Of a stretch of DNA of 64,000 nt, positions 24,225 through 34,636 are shown in pieces. The DNA comes from Nothopassalora personata. Its lineage: Eukaryota; Ascomycota; Dothideomycetes; Mycosphaerellales; Mycosphaerellaceae. The stretch spans positions 992,001 through 1,056,000 of the forward strand of contig CM066291.1 of the NCBI GenBank assembly GCA_033816765.1. Direction: 5' to 3'. Made by a program: the position numbers and the translations under genes. Each line of letters opens with the position of its first letter. Position 1 is the first letter of the stretch. The notes under the pieces are model-generated. The model did no database searches and had not been told where the DNA came from. It was given only the letters and a program-made list of their open reading frames with translations.

Positions 24225-26265
24225 ATGGCTGGAGGCGACGTAATAAAGAACAGAGATGACCAAAGCCAGACCACAGGTCCTGATGCAGACGGCAAATTGG
24301 CCACAGCAGGCAAGAAACGAACCAGAACAGGCTGTCTGAATTGTCGACGGAAACGACGAAAATGTGAGGTCTGCTTCTGTTGTACATGATGTATCGGGTC
24401 TTAACAACCGACCAGGTGACGAGAACAAGCCGACATGCGAGGGCTGCCAGGCGCGCAAAGAGACGTGCGAATGGGGCGTCAGAGTCACATTTCGTCCGGA
24501 AAATGCACAAACGATGGGTCCTGAGCATCCGTCTATGCGTCAGGCATTGGCATGTGCCAGAGGTCAAAGCTTCCAGGTTGGCTGGATCACTGTACCTCGA
24601 AGTGGGAGCTGAGCCTAACCGAAGTGCCAGATCATCAACGTGACGAGGGAAGTCATTCGTGACTACTTTGAAGAGACAGCCAACGATGAATTGGACGAGA
24701 TCCGGGTAGCCGATGTCCCTGCAAGGCAGCATCGTTCGTCAATACGAGGGTCCGTTTCTACGCAGCCGCCAGCTACGATAGAATCACCCGCGGAACAACG
24801 CGATCATGTTACCAATCATCCTATGCCAGTGAACATGGAGCCGGCAGCATACAACCATGAGCAGCATGCTGCTCAAACACCCTTCTTGCCAGAAGATTTG
24901 TTCCTGTCGCCGCAATACAGTGACTCTGCATTTGAAGACGGCATCTTCCTTCCCGGATCAGAATATCAACAGTTGCATGCTGCTTTGCGGAGCCGCATCA
25001 TTGACACTGCCCGCTCAACTGCGCCTTCAAGGCTTGGGACGCCAGAGCCTGCTGCTGAGAGACCAAGTTTACAGCGCTCCGACACCGCCGAAACTGAAGA
25101 TGAGGAGTCCCGGGCACTTGCTCACTTGAGCCCCGAAGAAGAGTACTTCCTTTGGCAGAACTACATCGCTGAGGCCGCTCCCTGGATGGACAAGTTCGAT
25201 ATCAATCGACATTTCGAACTGGTTCTTCCTATGCTTGCTAAGCATCACCCGCACTTACGCTACTCCTGCCTTGCATTATCGGCACGGCAAATAGAACGCA
25301 AGTCACAGATCAACGACAACTCGCGCAGCTTGGCTTTGTACCAACATGCCATTCACCTCCTATCGCCGCTTTTATATCAGAGGACATCGGTCATTTTAGC
25401 ATCATGTGTCGTGCTTTGTGTTCTCGAGATGATGAGCTGCTCGCCGAAAGCTTGGAGGCGACATCTTGACGGCTGTGCTGCACTCATTCAAGCACTGGGC
25501 ATGAACGGCAGCAGCGGAGGCCTAGATGAGGCGTTGTTCTGGTGCTTCGCTCGTATGGACATTTGCGGGAGCCTAATATCATCTGAGAAGACTCTAATTC
25601 CTATGGAAAAGTGGATTGGACCCGGCGAGCTGTTGACGGACTATACCCTACTACTCAACCGCAATAGCATGTTCGACATGTATGCCAACAGGATGGTGTA
25701 TCTTTGCGGCCGAGTGGTAGATCTGCTTTGTTCCTCTGGCAAGTGGGAGCAACGCCATCATCATCAGGCTCGCGCGATGGACGGCAATGACTACCTGCAA
25801 CAGTGGTCTCGTCTATTCGAAGTACTGGAACAATGGTACCTGGATCGCCCAGAGGAGATGAAGCCACTGCTGACGATCAACTCTCCATCTGGTGTACTCG
25901 GAGCTGTGAGTCCTTTCCAAACATTGCTGTACGGAAATGGGCCCGGTGTCTCTGGAAACCAGATGTATCACACAGCAGCATTGCTGATGCTGAAATTCAA
26001 GCCATCCCATGTCCAGTTTGCGAAGAAGCCTCAGTCAATCCTTTGGCATGCTCGCATGATCTGCGCCATTTCGATCTCGAACAGTCATCATGGCTGCTGG
26101 ACAAATAGTGTGCAGCCTTTGTGGATTGCGGGCCAACATATGAGCCATCCGAGCGAACACCAAGCCATTCTGAGCATATATGAGCGTATCGAGCGCGAGA
26201 CTGGTTGGGCAACAAAGTGGCGAGCCGATGATCTGAGGGAGTACTGGGGCGAGTGTGAGCAATGA
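24225..26265 (+). CDS. Zn2Cys6 transcription factor with fungal-specific regulatory domain
   Basis: Probable DNA-binding regulator, three exons (24225-24363, 24416-24576, 24631-26265), 644 aa. Intron 1 (52 nt, GTGAGG donor, CAG acceptor) splits the zinc cluster and its removal gives a perfect C-x2-C-x6-C-x6-C-x2-C-x6-C at Cys37, 40, 47, 54, 57 and 64. Intron 2 (54 nt) has an unusual GTTGGC donor with CTAACC and CAG, and joins ARGQSFQ to IINVTREVI in phase. The C-terminal half has the ALSARQIE, LYQHAIHLLSPLL and ILASCVVLCVLEMM...AWRRHLDGCAALI features of the Fungal_trans_2 (PF11951, ARCA-type) family. It follows the DAS-like gene in the same direction and may control it. The ATG is the first in frame; the upstream extension uses GTG. 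Confidence 0.9.
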
Positions 26266-26766
26266 GTCGCCTTTCATAAAATGTTGACAAGGACGTCCGG
26301 ATGATACAAAAGCTGCGCGTCGACCAACCAATTGTGCTTCATCCTGTGCCACATATCAGCCAGCAACATCGAGCAGCACATCACTTCGTTGCTATACGAC
26401 CGACATTGCGGCCTGAGGCCATACAGATGAGCTCGAACTTCCTGGTAAAGTTTCTTCGATGTATCTGGACGTGAACGTACGCGACTAACCAGAGGCCATC
26501 GTGTCGCCAGGCCCTGCAAGCCGACGAGGACCTATCTTCATGCCCCGTAACGCACAAGGCATCTGACAGCTCCACTGCCATACTGGAAATTCCAAGGTCA
26601 CCAAAGTACACGAGCATAGCGCCTATGCGTCGACCAAATCGCTACGATCGCTGGTACAGCAAGTGGTCGACACAGATGAGGCGTGGCTGCAAGTTGCTGA
26701 GAAGCGAGCTTTCTCTCACTCGGCATACATAGAAGAAACCGATGCAGGAATGATAGCTCGAGAGCC
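26266..26766. other. Intergenic region
   Basis: No gene supported; short ORFs on both strands overlap one another. Confidence 0.4.
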
Positions 26767-27156
26767 ATGTTTTCGATGTGCAAAAAGATCATCATGGGGT
26801 TCCGACTTCCAGCGGAGTATTCGAGGAGGGGAGCTTGTATGGTCTACAAGCCCGCTGATGTACGATATAATACCAAGGCTCCGGGCAATACCTGGCGCGC
26901 CTGCAGTCGTTGTATAGGCGCAGGTGTGCGCTGCAGCATTGTTCAAGAAGCCGACCCTAGAGGAGCTCCGACTGACCCGGAGGGGGGAAATGCTACCTCT
27001 TACTTCGCGGGAAGGAGCAGCAATGTTACAGCTTATTCCAGAAAGCACAAGAAATCGACCGACATAGCTCCAGTTCGCCGGCAAATTCGTACCAACGCGT
27101 GGTATAGCAGCGATGCGAAGGCTGAAGTCTGGTATAACGTCAAACTTGAGAAATAG
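26767..27156 (+). CDS. Uncertain orphan ORF
   Basis: A 129-codon ATG-started frame (MFSMCKKIIMGFRLPAEY...). It contains ACSRCIGAGVRCSIV, a C-x2-C-x5-C group reminiscent of the second half of fungal zinc clusters, in a basic context. There is no signal peptide, and the codon use is not clearly coding. It could be a relic or chance. Confidence 0.25.
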   Translation: MFSMCKKIIMGFRLPAEYSRRGACMVYKPADVRYNTKAPGNTWRACSRCIGAGVRCSIVQEADPRGAPTDPEGGNATSYFAGRSSNVTAYSRKHKKSTDIAPVRRQIRTNAWYSSDAKAEVWYNVKLEK

Positions 27157-27399
27157 CGAGTTCCTCTCACATCGGCTACCTGGAAAAGACAGACAGTGCG
27201 ATGCGGCCGGAGGCCGTGGTGACCCAATCGAACAAGAGGTTGGTCGATTGTGGAAAGATGAAGAGCTGTTGAGATATGGTTCACCTCAGAGACGCGGCCA
27301 GAAAGACAGCCTGATGCATCTGTGAAGTTTGTGAAAGACTGCGGATCAAGCTGGGTAAGATAAGAACGGTCAACACGAACGGCATGCGACCTAGATTCG

Positions 27400-28453
27400 T
27401 CACTTCCTCGTGGCCAGGATCCTCACGACCGGCCACGTAACCTTCCTACTCCCACCAACACCTCCCATCGCCTCCTCCAGCTTCTGTACTAGTGATGTGC
27501 ACTCCCCTGACTCCAGTAGCTCCGGATTGAAGGAAGGCATATTAACCGAGATGAATCTCTTCACCTCGCCAATGCCCCAGTGCTCAGCCCAGAAGCCCCA
27601 CTCCCGCACCCTCTCAGCGGTTTCGTGCGCGCCGACTTTCGATACACTTGCCTTATCGATTCCAGGCGGCCTCCAAAACGCAAACTCTACCTCATCGTCA
27701 CAATTCCATTTCGTGCGCTGCACATTGTCCCAAGCAGCCTCGGGAACTTCAACAGAATCGAGGTGCGAATCCATGATGCCCCAAGACAGCTCCCACGCAG
27801 CCTTCGCCTCTGGACCGTTGGAGAGGGCCGCGAGCGACAGGTCACGGTGAGCTGCATCCACAAGGCGGGCGTAGGCTGCGTTGCAAGCTGTGTCCCATGC
27901 CGAGCCAGAGGGATCAATAAAGTGAGGACGACCGTAGAACCATATGGCCAAAGTGCCACCCGGCTTCAGCGCTTGGTGGAAGGCGGCGAGAGCGAGAGGA
28001 GGGTTGAGGAGAGCCATGCATTCGGCCGCTAAGATGATGTCGGCTCGAGTATCTGCTGGACGTCAGAAATCGTGACTGGAACACGCTGGCCGTCTACGGA
28101 CCCGGACATTTCTCATGCACCTCTTCGCCCTTGGACCTCACGAACGAGACTTTACCCTCAGAGGCTAGATCCGCCAGTTTCTCGCGAGCAATTTCCAGAT
28201 GTTGCTCGCTTGGCTCGTTGAGGATCACATGGTCGAAGTGCTTGGAGAATGCTTCGGCTACCTGACCTGGACCCGCGCCAATGTCGATGGCTACGTCTCT
28301 GCCTGGATCGCCATGGTTGGCGTGGTATTCGAGAATACTCTGGTAGAAGTCTTCAGTGTACTTTGGTCTGGCTGCGAGGTATGTTGTCCAGTAGTCCTCA
28401 TCCTTCGAAGAGTCCCTGTGCCAGAAGGAGGATTTTTCTTCGCTTGCTGGCAT
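27400..28453 (-). CDS. Class I SAM-dependent methyltransferase
   Basis: Two exons (28102-28453 and 27400-28052) join in frame to 334 aa. The SAM-binding motif I is AIDIGAGPGQVAEAFSKHF and motif II-like HVILNEPSEQHLEIA follows. After the join come ADIILAAECMALL and KPGGTLAIWFYG (motif III region). The whole resembles trans-aconitate-methyltransferase-like fungal proteins. I start at the ATG at 28451-28453 (MPASEEKSSFWHRDSSKDED). A more upstream in-frame ATG (28591) would add 46 residues without family character. The donor (GTCCGT) is non-consensus and adjacent alternatives differ by one residue; the acceptor CAGCAG is a tandem site. The substrate is unknown. The 5' half is C-rich and the 3' end G-rich on the coding strand. 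Confidence 0.8.
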
Positions 28454-28966
28454 TATCGATTGTGGGAAGAGCAGATTGTTTCTCAAAGCAGCCGGAGGAT
28501 GTCCTGACGATGGCGTGTCCAAATTAATAGCACGTTGCCAAGAGCTCGTCGCCTCGGACGCTGGGAGAGTCATGTATGGCTCTTCCAGCATCCGTCACCG
28601 CCTCTCTGGACCAAATATTTTAGCCTTGTTCGGAGAGCGAATCCGGTGGCTTGCGTCAGTAGTCTGCTGGCGAGCAGGAGCTCGTGTGAAGTTTCACGCA
28701 CTAGATAATTGCATATGCTGTAGCACGAAGTTCTTTCAGGATGTCCGCGTAGCCGTACTAGGCGCTCTCCGGGTCTTAGCCTCGGAATCTTAGCCAAGAC
28801 GCAAATAGTAGGGCAAAGTAAAGATGTCAGTCCAGGGCATCTCGACGAAAGTGTCGAGGTCGACTATTTGACAATCTTTGCGTTTCGAGATGCAGCTGAC
28901 ATACGGGTCCGTTCGACGCTCGCGGACACCCGCAGGAGAAACCTTTGGCAGGCCGGTGGCTTGGTG
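28454..28966. other. Intergenic region
   Basis: 5' flank of the methyltransferase and 3' flank of the MBL gene, both on minus. No gene seen. Confidence 0.4.
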
Positions 28967-30011
28967 CTAATAAAGCGACTCCTTCAATATGGCGACATCC
29001 TCCCATCCCTCATTTCTCGCTTGAATCTTCATGCTTTCAAGTACGCGGGCTTTGACATTTTTATCTCTTACTTCTGTACCCACGAAGGCGCCATGAGTGC
29101 TTTCGAAGTCAAATGGCTTCAGTGCCTGCCACATTTTGAGTATCTCCTTCGGCGGTAGTGGGATCATATTCGGTATAGACCACATGAAGGCATATGAAGT
29201 CGTGCCTGGCAGTCTGTCGACATGATATAACGCAGACTGTGACATGTTAGATGGCTGCTTCAAGAGCATCATTCGAGGGGAGCTTACGGGAACAGTCACA
29301 AGTGTGTCTGCAACGAACAATTTCTTATCCCATAATAGACACAGGCTGCCCGGGAAGTGGCCGCCAGTCTACCACATGGTTAGTTCTGCCGGCGATTTAC
29401 ACGACATGTGCAACTTGCTTTGATCGCGACTACACCATCCACGATCTGCTTGCTGACGTCTGTAAACAGCTCCCGTCTCTCCTCGAAGTCTGGCTGATTG
29501 ACCCATTCCGCGTCGTCCTTAGCGAAGTACACAGGACAATCGAATGTCTCTGCCCAGTCGAGATGCGTGGTGTAGTAATGAGGATGAGAGATGACGATAG
29601 CTTTCAGGCCTCCCTTCGACTTGATGAAGTCTGCAGTCTCTTGGTCCAGATATGCAATGCAGTCCCAGAGTACGTTGCCTGCTGACGTCTGCAAGAGTAT
29701 ACACCTTTGACCAATGGCGAACTTGGGCTCCGTGGTGATAGATGTCATTCGTGGCTCAACGTCATCCTGCTTGAATGTGTTGCGGTATTTGCCACGCATT
29801 TGAGCAAGACTTGTCCACGCCTGGCCGCTTGGCGGCACGAATTGACGAGGGTCCTAGAGGATCAATGGTCAGGCTGTGTTGAACCCAAGCCGCTCCTCCA
29901 TCCAAGCGATCTCACATCACAAATCCGGCATGCCTTCAATGGTGCATCGACTGTCACATCGAACTGCGTGCCACACGCCACGCATATGAGAAGGGATTCT
30001 CTTGTATGCAT
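28967..30011 (-). CDS. Metallo-beta-lactamase-fold protein with N-terminal CxxC pairs
   Basis: Four exons (29916-30011, 29419-29853, 29288-29368, 28967-29236) give 293 aa. Exon 1 encodes MHTRESLLICVACGTQFDVT and ends in ACRICD, so a C-x2-C...C-x2-C group (Cys10, 13, 27, 30) could bind zinc. Exon 2 carries ISHPHYYTTHLDW (His122, His124, His129), the metal-binding motif of an MBL subfamily. Exon 3 restores the TGGHFPGS block. Intron 1 is ordinary (62 nt, GTGAGA). Intron 2 is best read as a 50-nt GC-AG intron (GCAAGT donor, CTAAC, TAG) joining AIK to TGGHFPG. Intron 3 (51 nt, GTAAGC, CTAAC, CAG) is in frame without a stop. Enzymatic role is unknown. Confidence 0.85.
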
Positions 30012-30365
30012 CGTTGCCTGTCGTATTGGTCAAAAGTCCCTCGAGCAATTCTCAAGCTGGACGTGGCTGATGTTGTCATTGCCCGAGCTGGCTGGCCGTG
30101 CCATGATGCCATGCATCGTCAGCCTCAGGCCTTCACCCATTGTCGCCCACTCTTGTATGTATTCCGAGCCAGCGAGTCTCCACTGGGCATTATGATGAAT
30201 CGAGGAACGGACAGTCGACCATTTGATGGCGCATCTATTGAACATTGATGGCCTCCCAATGAGGTCTAGGCAGGCACACGATCGCTTTACGCGTCTCGCG
30301 TTATCCTTGTCCCGCAAGACCCACCACCATCGATTAACAAACAACACGAACTCCATTCAGAAAGA
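30012..30365. promoter_or_regulatory. Divergent promoter region, MBL gene and dUTPase
   Basis: 354 bases between two divergent starts. No specific motif identified. Confidence 0.4.
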
Positions 30366-31233
30366 ATGGCAGACCAGACTCCCCAAACAGACCACAGCGC
30401 TCCATCTCTGCCCGCCTCTCCGCTACCAAAACGCACCAAATACACAGAAGCAGCCCCCAACCTGACAGTAGCCTGTACGTTTCCTACCCGTCTCCCGAAC
30501 CAGAGACACAAACACTGACGCGCTCAGCAATCCTCAACGACCAACCCGAAACACCCACACCCGAGACCCTCCCCAACCCACTCTCGGAAATGACCACCAC
30601 AAACACCAACGCCACCGCCGCGCCGACCACCCTCCCCTCAATGCCCGCCATCCCCGCCATGCCCCCAATGTCCTTCGAGCCCCCACCACCCGCTCTCCAA
30701 GTCAAGCGCCTCTCCGAGACCGCAAGACTCCCCACGCGTGGCTCAGAGTACGCCGCCGGCTACGACCTCTACGCCTCCAAGGAAGCCACAGTCCCAGCGA
30801 GAGGGAAAGTTCTGGTGGACACAGACATCAGCATTGCGGTGCCGGCAGGAACGTACGGAAGGGTCGCACCCCGAAGCGGACTGGCGAGCAAGTTCAGCAT
30901 CGACACGGGAGCGGGAGTGATTGATGCGGATTACAGAGGGCCGGTGAAGGTGCTGTTGTTTAATCTGAGTGATCGTGATTTCAAGGTCGAGGTCGGCGAG
31001 AGGGTTGCGCAGTTGATTGTGGAGAGGGTGAGTGATGCCCATTTGCACGACGCGATCGATGGTGCGTACGGATGCTGACGGTGCGGTAGATCTACACACC
31101 GCAGGTTCTGGAGGTGCAAGAGCTTGAGGCGACTGTCCGTGGTGCGGGAGGGTTCGGCTCTACAGGTGGTTTCGGTGGAGCGCTTCCTGCTATGGCTGCT
31201 CAAGCAGCGCCGGGTGCTGCTCCGCTGCCATGA
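30366..31233 (+). CDS. DUT1: dUTP pyrophosphatase (dUTPase)
   Basis: Hydrolyses dUTP to dUMP and limits uracil in DNA. Three exons (30366-30474, 30528-31027, 31090-31233) join to 250 aa. The homotrimeric dUTPase motifs are all visible: AGYDLYA (motif 1), APRSGLASK (2), [17 protein letters not shown] (3), [11 protein letters not shown] (4) and the glycine-rich [10 protein letters not shown] (5). The N-terminal 85 or so residues are a Pro/Thr-rich extension absent from yeast Dut1, possibly a fungal-specific tail. Introns of 53 nt (GTACGT donor, CAG acceptor) and 62 nt (GTGAGT donor, TAG acceptor) restore frame exactly. The coding strand switches from C-rich to G-rich around 30820. Confidence 0.95.
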
Positions 31234-31620
31234 GGCGAGCATGATTCACAAGAGATGGGATGGTTCACACAGAATGCTAATGACCTCTTGCTCCAGCCAC
31301 TGTGTCATGCCCTAGTGGACCTTTGAGACACTGAAGACGAGGACACGCTACCTTTGGTCCTCGCGCTGGAGCCGCAGAGCGCTTCGCGTGGTGCCTACTC
31401 CGTGGCATCAATGCCGTTCTTGGCTACTGCAATGCCCACGAGCTGAGATATTCAGCCTGCAGCATGATAGCACGACGCGCTCTACAGGTGTTTCAACTTC
31501 GTGACACGAAGCTACGCGCTCCGCCGATACGCTCACCGATCACGACATACACGAGAGCCGGGGACATACCTCGCACAAAACACCAGACTTTCATGCTTTC
31601 CTCCCAGTCTTTCCACACCA
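31234..31620. other. Convergent intergenic region
   Basis: 387 bases between the dUTPase and the dehydrogenase stops. Nothing seen. Confidence 0.4.
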
Positions 31621-33397
31621 CTACGACTGCGTCGGCATATTAACACTAGCCCTCGTATTCGTCGCATCCTCACTCCTCCACAGACTCGTCACCGTCTTCT
31701 GCTGCGTGTAAAACTGCAACCCACTCTTTCCATAGAAAGTATTCGCACCACCACCCGCAATACTCTTCTTGTTGCCCGTGAAGCTGAACATTGGCAACGG
31801 CACTGGGATAGGAACGTTGATACCAACTTGTCCGGCCTCAATCTCCTTTTGGAATTTGCCAGCGGCGGCGCCGTTGGAGGTGAAGATTGCTGTGCCGTTG
31901 CCGTATTCGTTGGCGTTGATGAGCTCGATGGCTTCGTCGAGGGTTTGGACGTTGAGGCAGACGAGGACAGGCCCGAAGATTTCTTCTTTGTAGCAGGTCA
32001 TGTCTTTTGTTACGTTGGCGATGATGGTGGGGCCGACCTACAGGGTGATGTTAGAGGTAGTGAGACGAATGTGGTGGGGTTCTCGTGCTTACCCAGTTGC
32101 CGTTGGGGTACTTCTCTGGCTTCTGGCCTCTGCCGTCCAGAACGATAGTCGCGCCCTCCTTCTCCGCGCTGGCAATGAGGCTCTCAATTCTCTCCTTGGC
32201 TTGTGGTGAGATGACTGGACCAAGGTCTGCGCCCTCCTCGAACCCTCCGTTCATGCTAAGACCCTTTGCGCGCTCGGCAATTTCTGGTGCCCAGTCCTTA
32301 GTCTCGCCAACGAAGACGAGAGTCGACAGAGCCATGCATCGTTGACCCGCTGCACCGAAAGCGGCACCAGCAATGGCGTTCAGAGCCTGGTTCTTGTTGC
32401 AGTCTGGAAGAACTGCGCAGTGATTCTTCGCTCCCAAGTTGGCCTGCACACGCTTGCCATTGGCGCTGCAGCGACTGTAAATGTACTCGCCAGCCTTGTT
32501 GGAGCCGACAAAGGAGACAGCCTTGATGCGTGGCTCATCAATGATGAAGTCAACGGTCTTGGCTGAGCCGTGGATGATGTTGACGACACCGGGAGGGAAG
32601 CCTGCCTTCTCAGCGAGCTCGGCGAGGATCATGCAAGCTCCTGGATCACGCTCGGAAGGCTTGATGATGCAGGTGTTGCCGGTGATGGTTGCGATTGGGA
32701 TGGTCCATAATGGGATCATAGCTGGGAAGTTGAATGGGCAGATGGCGGCCACGATACCCAATGGCTCCCTGTAGGAACGGGTCTCCATGTCCTTTGCCAC
32801 CTCCAGCACCTCGCCAGTGATCTGTGTCGTGATACCACACGCAGTCTCGGCGACTTGCAGACCACGCAGAACGTCACCTCTGGCGTCTGCGAAAGTCTTG
32901 CCCTGCTCCAGTGTAATGCTTGCTGCCAAACGGTCCCAGTGCTCTCTGATGAGAGCCACATACTTAAACATAATCTGTTGCCTCGCCAGCACGCTCATTG
33001 CCTTCCATCCTGGGAACGCCTTCTCAGCACTGTCGACTGCAGCCTTGAGCTCGGCATCGGTGGATTGGGGGACACGAGTGACGAGGTTGTTGGTCGCTGG
33101 GTCGTGGAGATCGATCCATTGTGTTGCGTCGGATGCGATGAACTTGTTGTCGATGAAGTTCTGCGTGTCCAATGGCTTCCGTACCTGCTCGTGGGTCGTA
33201 GGGTACTGCTGTGGAGATGCCGCTGCTGTCGTAGTCGCCGCAAGCTGCTGGGACGTGGCGTGGAGCCTTCGCACCGCATTGGCAGTCTCGCTTCCGTTCC
33301 GTGGCATCTTGCTGACGACTCGTGAAGCTCTAGTGACTGTCGGTCGAAGCGTCAAGCTCTGCAGTGTTCGGCTCGAGATCGCTCGTCGCGCTGCCAT
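31621..33397 (-). CDS. Methylmalonate-semialdehyde dehydrogenase, mitochondrial
   Basis: CoA-acylating aldehyde dehydrogenase of valine and pyrimidine catabolism (ALDH6 family). Two exons (32093-33397 and 31621-32037) with a 55-nt intron (GTAAGC donor, CTAAC, TAG acceptor) give 573 aa. The first 45 residues ([19 protein letters not shown]...) are rich in Arg and Ser and lack acids, as in mitochondrial leaders. ALDH features are present: [31 protein letters not shown], the active-site Cys in [10 protein letters not shown] and [11 protein letters not shown]. The family-specific C-terminus [10 protein letters not shown] is intact. The ATG at 33395-33397 is the first in frame. Confidence 0.93.
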
Positions 33398-33674
33398 CGT
33401 TATGATGAGTGGAATAGCTCAAGACAAGTCTTGTAGCGCGCTGCACGACGCTACACAACTTTGGTATGGTGGCTCGCACCCCAAAGAGACGCGAGAAAAA
33501 GGGAGGAGTAGTGTTCGCGAGTGTAGAGGAACTGACACGATCACAGATTATCCAGGAGTCTTACCCTCGCATTCCGCAACGTCAATGCGGCGGCCGTGAG
33601 CTATGCTATGCCGTCGCAGTATATACAGCCGCTGATGTTACCCGTTGTCAAGCGCCGAGGTCGGATGGAGAAAT
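33398..33674. other. 5' flank of the dehydrogenase gene
   Basis: Ordinary composition, no gene seen; it borders the AT-rich island on the right. Confidence 0.35.
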
Positions 33675-34250
33675 GGGTTTAGTTCTAATATACTAGTATT
33701 AAACTTGAGACTATTCTAGAATAGTCTAGAATCTTCTAAGTATTATATTCTATACTATATCTATTTTCTCTTTGCTCTTCCTCTTCTTCTTCCTTTCTTT
33801 CTTCTTTAGGAAAGAGAGAAACTACTTTATTTTCTACCTCCTCTCTAAAGAGGATAGAAGTATCTTCTTTAGAAGATATCTCCTACTCCTCCTCCTACCC
33901 TCCCTAAAAAGAGGTGCCCTCCTAAGTATATACTCTTTATATATCTTTTATTCTACTTTACTAATCTCTATTTAGGGGTACCGCCGTCCGAAAGGGAAAG
34001 AAGAACCTCTTTAAAAACGTGGACCATCTTCTTCTTAAGGAAGAAGTCTCCGAACTTTCTACCTCTCTTCTTCTCTATAAGAGAAAGGTAAAAGACCTTA
34101 CGAAGAAGGTTACGAACCTCTATAAGAAGGATATAGAGGTCGAGAATCGTCTTCGAGCTTTAAAGTAAGTTTACCTTTAATAGCTTTATAACTCTACATT
34201 AATAATTATAAGAAGAGCTCTAGAGAAGGAAGTCGAAGAAGAGAAGGAAA
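33675..34250. repeat. AT-rich island, probable mutated repeat relic
   Basis: Composition changes sharply to T/A-rich, TpA-rich sequence with long pyrimidine and purine runs. It contains an 18-bp perfect palindrome GACTATTCTAGAATAGTC at 33709-33726 and an imperfect hairpin, AAGTATCTTCTTTAGAAGATATC, truncated here in description, around 33857-33880. On the plus strand at about 33990-34170 an ATG-less frame reads KKNLFKNVDHLLLKEEVSEL and ends VENRLRALK at a TAA, a coiled-coil-like remnant. The pattern fits a transposon fragment altered by repeat-induced point mutation. No terminal repeats were identified. Confidence 0.5.
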
Positions 34251-34636
34251 GCAAGGATTGGGTGGGGTCTGCTCGTCGACAAGGCCTGCGGTATTGGGAG
34301 AGCAGGTGTCGTGAGGTGAACGTATACAGCAATAACAGGGCAATGTATGTCTTCATTGTGAGGATTGGCGGTATGGCATACTGTGTACTGTACAAAACTA
34401 CCTCTTCCAATGCTTGCGTGTCCACCGGATCAATATGCATACACTGTTACAACTGTTTCAGCAAGAATCGCCGACCTCTTTTACTAAAACACACGCCGCT
34501 GAACACTCCCGTTGCTAGAGTCATACGCCACGAAGTTCATGACTGACATCCTCAGCGCACTCAGTCTGCAGACAGTACCAAATGTCCTCGACCTTCAAAA
34601 CCGCTCGCAACTCGCAGCCATCTGCAGACAGAATCC
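34251..34636. other. Intergenic region
   Basis: Return to normal composition; no gene supported. Confidence 0.35.
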
